From Candidatus Poribacteria bacterium (lineage in GTDB: Bacteria; Poribacteria; WGA-4E; WGA-3G), in assembly GCA_958295815.1 (NCBI GenBank), contig OY282374.1, positions 2,314,856 to 2,378,855 of the forward strand: 64,000 nt of DNA, in the 5' to 3' direction. The notes under the pieces are model-generated. The model made no database searches. It saw nothing but the letters and a program-made list of their open reading frames with translations, and was not told where the DNA came from. The position numbers and the translations under genes are program-made. This document shows, piece after piece, positions 8,116-18,153 of this stretch. Within the stretch, counting starts at the first letter, position 1. Every line of letters starts with the position of its first letter.

Positions 8116-8136
8116 TTAGTTATAGCTATTTTTGTA

Positions 8137-8162
8137 GGCGCGCTTCCAAGCGCGCCTTTTTT
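8137..8162 (+). terminator. rho-independent terminator after the gene at 7285
   Basis: GGCGCGCTT and AAGCGCGCC form a perfect 9-bp stem with a two-base loop and six T. Confidence 0.9.
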
Positions 8163-8197
8163 ATTGTTAATCACTGATAACTCACAACACAATCCCC

Positions 8198-8226
8198 TTG
8201 ACAAACCCGAACCAACACGTTAAAAT
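8198..8226 (+). promoter_or_regulatory. sigma-70 promoter of the TPR/BatD pair
   Basis: TTGACA at 8198-8203 and TAAAAT at 8221-8226 with a 17-base spacer. The predicted transcript starts near 8233, which favours the ATG at 8266 over the one at 8242. Confidence 0.75.
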
Positions 8227-8265
8227 ACTCCTATGTAACCGATGCCTCGAATTGGGAATCCTATC

Positions 8266-8895
8266 ATGCGAAACTGGTGCTTGATCTGTTTTTCAATCCT
8301 ACTATCCGCTGCCCTTATTGGATGGGTCGGCGGTTGGACGCGCACTCTAAAAGATGGCTATGAGGCGTATGTAGTCGGGAATTACGATGAAGCACACGCT
8401 GCTTTTCAACAGGCTACCCTCGAAAAAGCTGACAGTCCGGTTGCACCCTATAACCTCGGCACGGCACTGTATAAAAAAGGTAGATTCAACGCAGCAATAT
8501 CCGCATTTCAGGAATCGCTATCAAGGCATAGTGGACAAATCGAAGACCTACCAGATCTGGCATATATCCATTACAACTTAGGGAACGCCCAATTTAAGAG
8601 CGGCAACTTCGGACGTGCCATCGAATCTTACAAATACGCACTCCGCTTGAACCCACAAGATACCGATGCGCAGTACAATCTCACACTGGCACAGCAGCTC
8701 CTGAAACAGCAGGAAGACTTCGCACAGCAACAGCAGCCGAACAAAGACGCTCCGCCAAAAACCGACCCGAACAATCTCGGTGAGGCAGAAGCACTCCAGC
8801 TCTTGGAACGTTTGAGTCAGAATGAAAATAGGATACGACAAAAGTTATTACAGGAACAACGCAAAAGTGGACTTCGGCGTAAAAAAGATTGGTAG
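8266..8895 (+). CDS. TPR protein, BatC/BatE-like
   Basis: An exported or membrane-anchored protein with an N-terminal hydrophobic segment (about residues 4-22) and three to four TPR units. These include A-P-Y-N-L-G-T-A-L-Y-K-K-G and I-H-Y-N-L-G-N-A-Q-F-K-S-G. A Gln-rich linker and a charged tail ending K-K-D-W follow, as in BatC-type proteins of aerotolerance operons. An in-frame ATG at 8242 would leave a leader of only about nine bases, so 8266 is preferred. The next gene overlaps its 3' end and encodes a BatD-type protein, supporting the assignment. MoxR, DUF58 and von Willebrand-type partners are not in the window. Confidence 0.75.
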   Translation: MRNWCLICFSILLSAALIGWVGGWTRTLKDGYEAYVVGNYDEAHAAFQQATLEKADSPVAPYNLGTALYKKGRFNAAISAFQESLSRHSGQIEDLPDLAYIHYNLGNAQFKSGNFGRAIESYKYALRLNPQDTDAQYNLTLAQQLLKQQEDFAQQQQPNKDAPPKTDPNNLGEAEALQLLERLSQNENRIRQKLLQEQRKSGLRRKKDW

Positions 8896-10606
8896 ATTCC
8901 GTAAAAAAACGGCTAAAGTCGCTTGGTGCATCCTACTCTTCACAATCTTCCCATTTTTTGCATCTGCCCAAGAGTCGGTGGAAACGGTAGCAACACATCC
9001 TGCCGTGAATGTCTCTGCTGTCGTGAAACCTCGCCATATCCAATTTGGAGAGAAGGCGAGATTGGAACTCACCATTTCTGGCGACACCTTTATCAAACAC
9101 ATTAAAGCACCGAAATTCAATTTTTTACCGGCATTCCTCGCTGTACCACTGCATTCCGAAACCCTGCCGCAGCTTAAATCAGACAAAATCGCCGTTTCGA
9201 TGGCGTGGGTTTATGAACTGATTCCGCAAAACATTGGTGACTTTACGCTATCCGATATCCGGTTCGACTATCATGGCGATACCTATTTCGCAAACCCGGG
9301 TTCAGTCCGTGTAAGTGGAACCGACACTTATCGGGAAGCCTTAACAGGCGGTGTCCATCAGGTTGAAGTCGAGGTAGATACGTCAAAACCGTACATCAAT
9401 GCACCCTTGACTTACACCTTCCGATATCTATATACGCTAATCCTACTGACGCAAGGATCCCCAACCCCACGTCTCCCCACATTCTCTGATTTTCGGGTCG
9501 AGAAACTCCCAACACCAGCAGCGTACACCGAAAATATTCGAGGTAAGACGTTTTGGGTTGTCGAACATGTCCGAAAATTATATCCACAAAAAACCGGTCG
9601 GATTGTCCTTGAACCAGCTGAAATGCTGCTTCCACTCCCCCAAGGGAACAAAACCTTGAAAACAGCACCACTAACGCTGACAGTCCAACCGCTACCAGAA
9701 ACAGGAAAACCTGCTCAATTCAGCGGTGCCGTCGGTGCATACCAACTCTCGGCGCAGACTGCGAGCGGTTGGGTAGAAACCGGAAACCCAATAACGCTCT
9801 CTGTCCGTATTTCTGGACGTGGTAACATGCAGACGGTCACTGCACCTAAACTGCCAGCAATGACAGGAGTGGTCGTAAACGGACCTAATCTCTCCGAAGC
9901 CTCTACGTCGACAAGTCGAGTTTACGCCTACACCCTAATCCCGGCGCACACAGGAACGCTTCGCATTCCTTCGATTTTATATACCTACTTCGATCCGAGT
10001 CGTGCAGTTTACGCAACAACCCAGTCCGCGCCTATTCCACTCTCCGTCCGACCGAATCCCAACGATACGGCTGAGATTGAAACCGAGGACAGGTCTTGGA
10101 AATTATGGGTGGTTTTATTGTTAGCGATTGTGCTGGTTGGAGGAGTGATAGCTGGCTTAGTATGGTATCGTGCAGGGTTGACAAGAGCATCGGCTAACAC
10201 CGCACCGCAAACGGCTACACTCGACGGCGACGTCCAAACACGACGTGCCGAGGCGCAGCCTGAAACACCGGTTTCTCGGGCACACGCTGCACTTGCGAAA
10301 CTCGTACATAGCGGAACCCTTGGCGAAGAAACCCCGTTCCCGAATGCCCTCGCACAAACGCTCTACCAATATCTGGAGGATACACTCGCGCTTTCACAAC
10401 GCAGTATTGACGCCGCACGTGAGGCATGCACTCAGGCGGAGGTCTCCGAACACACCCTTGACGAGTTGGTTGACCTCCTCACAAAGTGTGATTACCATCG
10501 GTTCGCACCTGTTCCACTGAGTACTGACGAGCAAAAGGCATTCATCGCCCGCGCTGAGGCTATCATCAACGACATCGAGAACCTTCAGAACACGGGTGCC
10601 AATTAA
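8822..10606 (+). CDS. BatD-family protein
   Basis: BatD proteins are envelope proteins of the Bat (Bacteroides aerotolerance) operons; their biochemical role is not settled. This one has an N-terminal signal segment ending F-F-A-S-A-Q and repeated beta-rich domains. A C-terminal transmembrane helix near residues 423-445 (L-W-V-V-L-L-L-A-I-V-L-V) and a cytoplasmic helical tail follow. The first ATG at 8822 lies 74 bases inside the TPR gene. A GTG at 8867 downstream of AGGAAC would also leave a full signal peptide and is a realistic alternative start. The overlap implies translational coupling. Confidence 0.75.
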   Translation: MKIGYDKSYYRNNAKVDFGVKKIGRFRKKTAKVAWCILLFTIFPFFASAQESVETVATHPAVNVSAVVKPRHIQFGEKARLELTISGDTFIKHIKAPKFNFLPAFLAVPLHSETLPQLKSDKIAVSMAWVYELIPQNIGDFTLSDIRFDYHGDTYFANPGSVRVSGTDTYREALTGGVHQVEVEVDTSKPYINAPLTYTFRYLYTLILLTQGSPTPRLPTFSDFRVEKLPTPAAYTENIRGKTFWVVEHVRKLYPQKTGRIVLEPAEMLLPLPQGNKTLKTAPLTLTVQPLPETGKPAQFSGAVGAYQLSAQTASGWVETGNPITLSVRISGRGNMQTVTAPKLPAMTGVVVNGPNLSEASTSTSRVYAYTLIPAHTGTLRIPSILYTYFDPSRAVYATTQSAPIPLSVRPNPNDTAEIETEDRSWKLWVVLLLAIVLVGGVIAGLVWYRAGLTRASANTAPQTATLDGDVQTRRAEAQPETPVSRAHAALAKLVHSGTLGEETPFPNALAQTLYQYLEDTLALSQRSIDAAREACTQAEVSEHTLDELVDLLTKCDYHRFAPVPLSTDEQKAFIARAEAIINDIENLQNTGAN

Positions 10607-10631
10607 TCATTTCTACAAAGGAGTCTAAAAA

Positions 10632-11138
10632 ATGGAAATATTCTCACTTTTCACGCTCTGGCTACACGTTATCGCCGCTGTTACATGGGTCGGCGGCAAT
10701 CTCATCTTAGCGATGGTGATTGTCCCGCATTTCAGACAGCACTTACCCCCCGTTGAACGCATCACACTTCTAACACAGATCGGCAAACGCTTTGAACCGA
10801 TCGTATGGGGCTGTATCGGCATCCTATTCTTCACCGGTATCGTCAACATCTTCTTCGCCGTAGATCTCACCTCCGCAACGGCGTTGTCTGGTGCTTTCAT
10901 GCGGACGCTTCTCATCAAAATCGTGCTTTTCTTTGTATTAGTTATCCTAACCGCATTACACAGCATGATATTCGCACCCCGACTCGCAGCAGCGATTGAG
11001 ACTTTAGATCCGACATTAGAGGAACTCCCACCGGAGGTTAAACCGCTTCGTACCCAGATGTCGGTTGTATCTAGTCTGATGGGTGTTGTTTCCCTGTTGA
11101 TTCTGCTTGCAGCAGTTGCTCTCCGTATGGGGATCTGA
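10632..11138 (+). CDS. CopD-like integral membrane protein
   Basis: A 168-residue protein with four predicted membrane helices. The first contains H-V-I-A-A-V-T-W-V-G-G-N, the H-x-x-x-A-x-x-W-x-G-G signature of CopD-like membrane domains linked to copper handling or haem-type proteins. AAAGGAG precedes the ATG and the gene follows BatD by 25 bases, so it may be co-transcribed. The exact substrate cannot be told. The downstream DNA is repeat-rich and marks the edge of the restriction island. Confidence 0.65.
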   Translation: MEIFSLFTLWLHVIAAVTWVGGNLILAMVIVPHFRQHLPPVERITLLTQIGKRFEPIVWGCIGILFFTGIVNIFFAVDLTSATALSGAFMRTLLIKIVLFFVLVILTALHSMIFAPRLAAAIETLDPTLEELPPEVKPLRTQMSVVSSLMGVVSLLILLAAVALRMGI

Positions 11139-11208
11139 GGTTGTGGGTTATGGGTTATGGGTTGTGAGTGGTGGGTTGTGGGTGAGTTAGGGAGGATAGG
11201 TGACGGAC

Positions 11209-11349
11209 AATTTCATAGTTTTCATAGCAAAATGGGAAATGTGTAGGATTTGGTGAGAGGCTATGCCGCTATGTGGGGACTGGGTTTTGGCTGGTTTTGG
11301 GATGGGTTTGTGTGAGAGGTGCTATGAAATTTGCTATGAAAATTTCATA
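11209..11349. repeat. MITE-like element B, left copy
   Basis: A 141-bp element whose ends are inverted repeats built on TTTCATAG. It aligns along its length with the reverse complement of 18870-19009. The left 19 bases match AATTTCACAGTTTTCATAG with one change. The two copies bracket the mod/res genes and the CRISPR remnant. Confidence 0.65.
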
Positions 11350-11400
11350 ACGGATTATGTGGATTTTGGTGTGTTTTATTGGTGATGTGTCAGTAATAGT

Positions 11401-11540
11401 GCTACAGAACGCGCTATAGAACGCGCTACAGGACGCGCTATAGAACGCGCTACAGGACGCGCTATAGGACGCGCTACAAGACGCGCTACAGGACGCGCTA
11501 CAGGCGCGCTACTGAATGTGCTATAGAACGCGCTACTGAA
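11401..11540. repeat. 12-bp tandem repeat array
   Basis: About eleven units of GCTAYAGRACGC in direct repeat, with the last few diverged. There is no coding frame and no spacer between units, so this is not a CRISPR. Confidence 0.8.
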
Positions 11541-12121
11541 TTAGGACAATTACCGGTCAGCAGTCAGCGGTCAGATTGTCTGAACCAGGATTTTCAGGAT
11601 TCAAGGATTTTCAGGATGGGAGGTTAGCTGTATTTATAGGGTATGCAAGAGGGCGATGCGTTTTCATATTGGTTGTTTATTTCTGTTTCAAATTTATTTT
11701 TTCTGATGTGTTTTTTTGGTTTTTTTTCGCTTTCCGATTGAATAGAGCGGTAATATCGAATCAAAATCCTCCCGACGTCGGGGATGGACTTACCCTCCCC
11801 ATTAACTACAACTACTTACTCACCGGTTCATCTACCATTTCCTCACTTCCTATCCCTGTAACGATGCAAAATTGTTTATTGCAAATGTTCCTTTCGACAA
11901 AATATTTGCACACAATTAGCAAAATTGCGCTTTTTGCGTGACTTTTATATCACGAATTATGCTTTCAAATGTTAAGTAAAATCAAAATCACTGTCCTCTA
12001 ATATTCATATCAGACAGGAGATTATGAGTTCGTGTATTTAGGGAACTTCTTCAAGTAAACCAAGGTATTTCCGAGGTTTAGCAATACAGATGAGTCGCAA
12101 TATATCCAAACATTTTCCTCT

Positions 12122-12150
12122 TTGACTTAATTATTTATAGGTGATATGAT
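12122..12150 (+). promoter_or_regulatory. promoter of the restriction-modification pair
   Basis: TTGACT at 12122-12127 and TATGAT at 12145-12150 with a 17-base spacer. The start codon of the methyltransferase is 63 bases downstream. Confidence 0.65.
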
Positions 12151-12212
12151 AAGTTTCAAGTATGATTAATATGTTAAATAAAAACGGCATTTTTTTATAA
12201 AGGGAACACAGA

Positions 12213-15158
12213 ATGGCAAGAAGAAGACGCACTACTCAACAAAAAGAGGTACAAGACTACCGACACGACACCGCTACCCGAAAAAACAACCCACCCGCTG
12301 GCATCGCTGCACAAGGGAGAATCAGCGAAACACCAAATCAGGAATATGTCTATAACCCCCACCTACCACCCGAACTGCAATTCGACCCAAATGGAGACGC
12401 TGACGAACTCCCCGAACTGCTCCAGAAAGCGCGACAGCGACCCCTCAATGCCGAGGAAGCAAAAACCATCGCCGATGCCCTTCAAAATCACAATCCATGG
12501 CTTGAGTGGGCAGGTAAACAGGAGACCGAATCCTTCACTGTAGATCCGGTTGCGCTGCATATCCACGAGCGTGTGAGTGCCAAAGCCATCCTGAAGGTCG
12601 CAGAACGCCAAAACGTTCAGCGTAATCTTTTCGCCGACCCCCAGCAAGAGTATCGCGAAGCGGTCGATTTTTATCAACACGACGTGGATTGGGCAAACAG
12701 ACTCATCTTAGGAGATAGTCTTACCGTGATGAGTTCCCTCGCACATCGGGAAGATCTTGCTGGTAGGGTGCAGATGATCTACATTGACCCACCCTATGGT
12801 ATAAAATTCGCCTCCAACTTCCAGCCCACCGTCTTTCAGCGCGATGTAAAGGATAGACCACAAGATTTAACACGGGAACTGGAACAGATAAGAGCCTACC
12901 GAGATACATGGACATTAGGTATTCACTCTTACCTTGCCTACCTACGTGACCGACTAATTGTTGCCAAAGATTTATTAACGGGTAGTGGAAGTATTTTTGT
13001 GCAGATTAGTGATGAGAATGTCCATCGTGTACGATGTTTGTTGGATGAGGTGTTTGGGAGTGAGAATTTTGTTAGTTTAATTACTTACAGAACCACCACA
13101 GGTATGAGTCAAAAAAGTGCACCGGTCAGAGTGAACGATTTTCTTATTTGGTATGCAAAAGATAAGGAGATAATGAAATTTAGACGGTTATTCGTGAAAT
13201 CGGAAATGGACACGCAATATTTTAACAGACTTGAGGAAATGAGTGGCGAACACCGTCCAATGACTGACTTGGAACGCTCAAAGCCTGAAAATATTAATCC
13301 TAACTTACGTGCCTTTCAAACTGCTCCATTTCATTCAAAGGGTGAGGGGGACAAGACCTCGCGCGATTTTGCCGGAAAAAAATGGGCAATTCCAGCTGGC
13401 AGCTGGCGTTATTCGGTAGACGGATTTGGACGTTTGGGTGAGGCAGGGAGAATTAGTCAGGAAAGGACAGTCATCCGGGCAATACGCTATTTTAATGATT
13501 TTCCTTTGCAAGAACTAACAGCCAACTGGACGGATACAGGTCCAGAATTGTCAAAATCCTATGTTGTTCAAACAAATCCAAGGGTTATTCAACGTTGTCT
13601 CCTTATGACTACAGCTCCTGGGGACCTTATCCTTGACCCGACCTGTGGCAGCGGAACCACTGCTTATATCGCGGAAGAGTGGGGAAGACGCTGGGTCACG
13701 ATTGATACGAGCCGAGTTGCGATTTCTTTGGCGCGACAACGTCTTTTAACAGGAAATTTTGATTACTACAAACTCAAGGATGAATCGAAAGGCATCGCAA
13801 GTGGTTTTGTTAATGAAACGGCTGCACGTATCACCCTCAGGGGTATTTCCCAAAACACAGCACTTGACCCGATTTTCGCAAAACATAACTCGACTCTCAC
13901 AGAAAAGTTGGATACGCTAAACCGTGCCTTAGCCGAAGTTACGCCAGAAATCCGCGCGAAATTGCTTTCCAAACTTGCTGAAAAAGAAAGGCGTGAAGGA
14001 AAAAGATCCATCACAGACGCTGATCGACGACGCTGGCAGCTTCCCGATACAGCATGGCAAGAGTGGGAAGCACCATTCAATAGCGATTCCGACTGGCCCC
14101 AAGCATTGCAGGAGGCTTTAACAGATTATCGCAAGGCATGGCGAGCAAAGATGGACGAGGTCAACGCATGCATCGACGCAGCCTCCGAAGGTGAGGAGTT
14201 AGTCGATCAGCCGGAGAGAGACAGAAGTAGGATGCGAGTTAGTGGACCCTTCACGGTGGAAGCGGTGCAACCCGCCGAAGAATCACTTGGTGTTGAGTCC
14301 CCTATTGGGGGTGAACCGGATGAAGTAGTTGATACTTTCGATACCGAAGCGGGTGGACAGGATGCTGTCAATGCCGAAGCGTACCTTGATCAAATGATTC
14401 GCCTACTCCGAAATGACGGTGTGCGGTTTCCTGATAACCAGACGCTGAAGTTCGCTACTCTTGATTCTCTTGAGGGAGACGTTCTCCACGCTGAAGGAGA
14501 TTGGGAAAATGGCGGAACAGAACGCCGTATTGCTGTCGTATTTGGTCCGCAGCACGGTCCCATAACATCTATGCAAGTCGAACAGTGTCTACGCACTTCG
14601 TATCGGCGCGGATACGATGAACTTGTCTTCGCAGGTTTCAGTTTTGACGGTGCAGCGCAAGCTGCTATCCAAGACGATCCGAATCCGAATGTCCGTATTC
14701 ACATGGCACACATCAACCCTGATGTAGCAATGGGAGATCTACTCAAAGAGACTTCGTCCAGTCAACTGTTCACTGTGTTTGGAATGCCACGGACAGAACT
14801 GAAAGAAACAACTAACGGCGAATACATCGTTAAGATGGAGGGTGTGGACATCTACAATCCCGTAGACAACACGGTCAGTTCTGCTGGTGCGGACAAAGTC
14901 GCCGCATGGTTTGTCGATTCTGACTATGATGGTCGAACCTTCTGCATCACGCAAGCCTTCTTTCCTGATAAAAAAGCGTGGGACAAAATAGCCCGCGCCC
15001 TCAAGGGTGTCATCGACGAAGATCGCTTTGAACAGTTCAGTGGCACGGAATCCTTCCCGTTCACTGCTGGTGAACACAAACAGGTTGCTGTCAAAGTCAT
15101 CGATCCTCGTGGAAACGAAGTAATGCGCGTACATACTTTGGGAGAAGTGAGATATTAA
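12213..15158 (+). CDS. type III-like DNA methyltransferase (Mod)
   Basis: A 981-residue adenine/cytosine-N4 methyltransferase of the beta class: the catalytic motif D-P-P-Y lies near residue 192 and the AdoMet-binding D-P-T-C-G-S-G-T-T near residue 474, in the order IV...I. It should modify the recognition site and protect host DNA from the nuclease next door. The C-terminal 450 residues extend beyond the usual Mod length (about 600-680) and are unassigned; they may contribute to specificity or complex formation. AAAGGGA precedes the ATG. The res gene starts 13 bases after the stop, so the two form an operon. Confidence 0.9.
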   Translation: MARRRRTTQQKEVQDYRHDTATRKNNPPAGIAAQGRISETPNQEYVYNPHLPPELQFDPNGDADELPELLQKARQRPLNAEEAKTIADALQNHNPWLEWAGKQETESFTVDPVALHIHERVSAKAILKVAERQNVQRNLFADPQQEYREAVDFYQHDVDWANRLILGDSLTVMSSLAHREDLAGRVQMIYIDPPYGIKFASNFQPTVFQRDVKDRPQDLTRELEQIRAYRDTWTLGIHSYLAYLRDRLIVAKDLLTGSGSIFVQISDENVHRVRCLLDEVFGSENFVSLITYRTTTGMSQKSAPVRVNDFLIWYAKDKEIMKFRRLFVKSEMDTQYFNRLEEMSGEHRPMTDLERSKPENINPNLRAFQTAPFHSKGEGDKTSRDFAGKKWAIPAGSWRYSVDGFGRLGEAGRISQERTVIRAIRYFNDFPLQELTANWTDTGPELSKSYVVQTNPRVIQRCLLMTTAPGDLILDPTCGSGTTAYIAEEWGRRWVTIDTSRVAISLARQRLLTGNFDYYKLKDESKGIASGFVNETAARITLRGISQNTALDPIFAKHNSTLTEKLDTLNRALAEVTPEIRAKLLSKLAEKERREGKRSITDADRRRWQLPDTAWQEWEAPFNSDSDWPQALQEALTDYRKAWRAKMDEVNACIDAASEGEELVDQPERDRSRMRVSGPFTVEAVQPAEESLGVESPIGGEPDEVVDTFDTEAGGQDAVNAEAYLDQMIRLLRNDGVRFPDNQTLKFATLDSLEGDVLHAEGDWENGGTERRIAVVFGPQHGPITSMQVEQCLRTSYRRGYDELVFAGFSFDGAAQAAIQDDPNPNVRIHMAHINPDVAMGDLLKETSSSQLFTVFGMPRTELKETTNGEYIVKMEGVDIYNPVDNTVSSAGADKVAAWFVDSDYDGRTFCITQAFFPDKKAWDKIARALKGVIDEDRFEQFSGTESFPFTAGEHKQVAVKVIDPRGNEVMRVHTLGEVRY

Positions 15159-15171
15159 GCGAGGAACCGTC

Positions 15172-18153
15172 ATGAACCAAAACCGATCCGACATCCCAAT
15201 CCAACCCGTAGAACAACCTATCCTGTGTAATCCTTATGAAGAACCAAATAAGCATTGGATCTATGATACTCTCACCGGTGAAGCAAGTCAGTTCCCGGAG
15301 CGACGTAGAGCAGGCTATTGGTACAAAACCGTACGTACTGGCAGCCAACAGCTTGAACTTTTCCAAGAAGATTGGGATGACCTTCCGTTAGTCAACGCAC
15401 TACGCGATGATGTGAAGCGGTGGCGAGATGCGAATTACCGGAACGCCACACCTGTAACCCGTGAACTCCTACGACATTGGGCACGCGACGATTTATTACG
15501 AAGACTTTTTTTCTGCCAGCGTGAAGCCGTTGAGACTATCATCTACCTCGCTGAGATTCGACAAGGTGGTAGACGCTTAGGTTTCAACCCACAATTCACC
15601 GATGAAAAACTCGCCGAATTAGTGGATGTTACTAACGAACCCGATATCCCTGATCTTATCCGTTATGGGTGCAAAATGGCAACAGGAAGCGGCAAAACGG
15701 TGGTGATGGCAATGCTCATCGCATGGGCATTTTGCAACCGTGGGAAAGTGCCTTCCGATGAACGCTTCCCACGAGCAGCACTCGTTGTCTGCCCGAATCT
15801 TACAATTAAAAAACGACTCCAAGTCTTGCGTCCCGAAGATAGCGATAACTACTACGACGATTTTGAACTCATTCCAACAAAACTCCGTCCATTGCTCAAC
15901 AGTGGTAAAGTTTTGGTTACCAATTGGCATCAATTCGCACCAGAGTCCCCACATAGCGAAGGTGGTCAAACCTATACCATTGTTAATAAAGGTGACGAAA
16001 CGCCTGACGCTTTTGCGCAGCGCGTCTTAGGCGAACTCTATGACCGCGCACCGATTATGGTGCTGAACGACGAGGGACATCACGCCTATCGTCCTGCACC
16101 TATCGAGGAAAAACTCTCTTCCGAGGAAAAGAAGGAACGCGAAGAAGCCACCGTCTGGGTCAGTGGCTTGGACACATTTAACCAATCGTGCGGTGTGAAA
16201 TTTTGTGTTGATCTCTCCGCTACACCCTTTTATATTCAGGGGAGCGGACACCCAGAAGGTTCACCTTTCCCGTGGCTCGTCAGTGACTTTGGCTTAGTGG
16301 ACGCAATTGAAAGTGGCATCACCAAGATCCCTCGACTCCCTGTTAGCGACACCACTGGTAGACCCGAACCAAAGTACTTCCGATTGTGGCAGACGATTAC
16401 TGAAGAACTCGCATTAGCCGATACATCACCGGGACGGCGTCGAAGATCACCCAAACCGGATGCTATCTATCGCGAGGCAGAATCCGCGCTTATAACCCTC
16501 GCAACACAATGGAAAGAACGTTTTGAGTACATTCAGGAGGCATCGGATGCACAGGAAAAGACACCGCCAGTGCTAATCATTGTCTGTGCCAATACCGATA
16601 TTGCGGAGTATTTTTACCAACGGATTTCCGGTGAACGAGAGGTTGAGGTAGTTGATGAAAACACTACAGGAAGGCGAAGGAAGAAACAGACAAAAACTGT
16701 CTATGAACAGGGCGCGGTCTTTTCCGAACTGCTCGCAAATAGTGAAGGTGTAAAACGAACTCTTCGTATTGATAGCAAAATGTTGGCGGATGCGGAAAGC
16801 GAAGATCCCAGAAAAAATCGAAGCCAAGCCGCAGAAGATTTACGTCAGGTCGTTGCAACCATCGGCAAACGAGGACAACCCGGTGAGCAGATCCGATGTG
16901 TTGTCTCTGTTGCAATGCTCAACGAGGGGTGGGATGCAAACAACGTCACGCATATTCTCGGACTGCGTGCCTTTACGAGTCAGCTCCTCTGTGAGCAGGT
17001 CGTCGGTCGCGGGTTAAGGCGTATGAATTACACACCCGATCCAGAGACTGGACTCCTCACCGAGGAATATGTTGATGTCTACGGCATCCCATTTTCGGTC
17101 ATCCCCTTCAGAGGTAGACCCACAAATGCTCGCGCACCCGACGATAAACCAAAAAACCACGTTCGCGCATTACCTGAACGTGAGGTGTTTGAGATCCGAT
17201 TTCCGATTGTTGAAAGTTACGCTTTCGCGCTTCAAAAGAACGAAATCAAAGCTGATATTGAGTCCACAGAACCGCTTAGCATTCAACCTGAAGTGAATCC
17301 TACGGCACTGTATGTCAAACCCGCCGTCGGATATGAAACCGGTACACCTTCTGCATTAGGTCCAGGAGGAACGTTTCTACAGGATCGTGAGGGTTTTTAT
17401 CGGACAACACACCTTCAGGCGATTGAATTTGAGATCGCACATCGGATTGTCCACAAATTGGTCGGTGATAGCCAAACCGCACCAGACCCAGATAGCGATC
17501 CAAAACTGCGTTTGCTCTCTCGGCACCGTCTCTTTCCGCAAGTCTTCAGGTTCGTTGATGCTTATGTCAAGACAAAGATAGATTTCCGAGATTGTAACCC
17601 CTGTGAACTTGGGCAAGAAAAATACGTCACACGGATTGTGGAACGGGTTATGACCGCGATTCAACCCGATGAGACAAAAGGCGAAGTGCCACTTCTACCT
17701 ATCCTAAACCGCTATGCACCAATCGGTACGTCTGCTGATGTTGATTTTCTTACTGCGCGTCCGTGTGTTGAAACGCAACGGAGTCATGTAAATCAGGTCG
17801 TACTGGATACCAACACGTGGGAGAGTGCAGCAAAATTTCGGCTTGAGCAATCAGAATTAGTAGAGTGTTATGTACGCAACGATCATCTTGGACTCGGAAT
17901 TCCTTATGAGCACGACGGTATATCTCACATCTACGAACCCGATTTTATAGTTAGACTCATAAATGGCGTCCATCTCGTTTTAGAAATCAAAGGTTTCGAG
18001 CCGGATCAGGTTCACGCCAAACACGCTGCTGCCAAACGGTGGGTCTCTGCAGTTAATAACTGGGGCAAACTTAAGAATTGGGATTTCCTTGTCTGTAGAG
18101 ATCCGCAACTGTTAGGAGGGGAATTGAGTAAATTGGTTGCTTCTGGAGATTAA
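15172..18153 (+). CDS. type III-like restriction endonuclease subunit (Res)
   Basis: A 993-residue SF2 helicase-nuclease. Walker A A-T-G-S-G-K-T lies near residue 170, the Walker B variant D-E-G-H-H near 299 and motif VI Q-V-V-G-R-G-L-R-R near 609. A C-terminal PD-(D/E)xK-type nuclease, E-P-D-F then L-E-I-K-G, lies near residues 922-942. The N-terminus (P-Y-E-E-P-N-K-H-W) and length fit the BPTD_3080-type restriction subunits often paired with long Mod proteins. It acts with the adjacent methyltransferase to cut unmodified DNA. All catalytic motifs look intact. Confidence 0.9.
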   Translation: MNQNRSDIPIQPVEQPILCNPYEEPNKHWIYDTLTGEASQFPERRRAGYWYKTVRTGSQQLELFQEDWDDLPLVNALRDDVKRWRDANYRNATPVTRELLRHWARDDLLRRLFFCQREAVETIIYLAEIRQGGRRLGFNPQFTDEKLAELVDVTNEPDIPDLIRYGCKMATGSGKTVVMAMLIAWAFCNRGKVPSDERFPRAALVVCPNLTIKKRLQVLRPEDSDNYYDDFELIPTKLRPLLNSGKVLVTNWHQFAPESPHSEGGQTYTIVNKGDETPDAFAQRVLGELYDRAPIMVLNDEGHHAYRPAPIEEKLSSEEKKEREEATVWVSGLDTFNQSCGVKFCVDLSATPFYIQGSGHPEGSPFPWLVSDFGLVDAIESGITKIPRLPVSDTTGRPEPKYFRLWQTITEELALADTSPGRRRRSPKPDAIYREAESALITLATQWKERFEYIQEASDAQEKTPPVLIIVCANTDIAEYFYQRISGEREVEVVDENTTGRRRKKQTKTVYEQGAVFSELLANSEGVKRTLRIDSKMLADAESEDPRKNRSQAAEDLRQVVATIGKRGQPGEQIRCVVSVAMLNEGWDANNVTHILGLRAFTSQLLCEQVVGRGLRRMNYTPDPETGLLTEEYVDVYGIPFSVIPFRGRPTNARAPDDKPKNHVRALPEREVFEIRFPIVESYAFALQKNEIKADIESTEPLSIQPEVNPTALYVKPAVGYETGTPSALGPGGTFLQDREGFYRTTHLQAIEFEIAHRIVHKLVGDSQTAPDPDSDPKLRLLSRHRLFPQVFRFVDAYVKTKIDFRDCNPCELGQEKYVTRIVERVMTAIQPDETKGEVPLLPILNRYAPIGTSADVDFLTARPCVETQRSHVNQVVLDTNTWESAAKFRLEQSELVECYVRNDHLGLGIPYEHDGISHIYEPDFIVRLINGVHLVLEIKGFEPDQVHAKHAAAKRWVSAVNNWGKLKNWDFLVCRDPQLLGGELSKLVASGD

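Larger units (their letters stand above)
11139..12212. other. repeat-rich intergenic region left of the restriction genes
   Basis: About 1.07 kb without a credible gene. In order it holds a G/T-rich stretch with repeated GGGTTATGGGTT (11143-11190), MITE family B copy 1 (11209-11349), a 12-bp tandem array (11401-11540) and an interspersed sequence TTGTCTGAACCAGGATTT from 11577. That last sequence recurs inverted at 18575-18600. A/T-rich DNA leads to the mod promoter. Confidence 0.7.

Noticed and set aside
11401..11540. A possible CRISPR in the 12-bp array
   Set aside because: The units are contiguous without spacers and far too short.
11576..11941. A 121-codon plus-strand frame in the repeat-rich region
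   Set aside because: It begins inside the interspersed CTGAACCAGGATTT sequence, has no ribosome site, runs through A/T-rich DNA with a Phe-rich, erratic composition, and resembles no protein.
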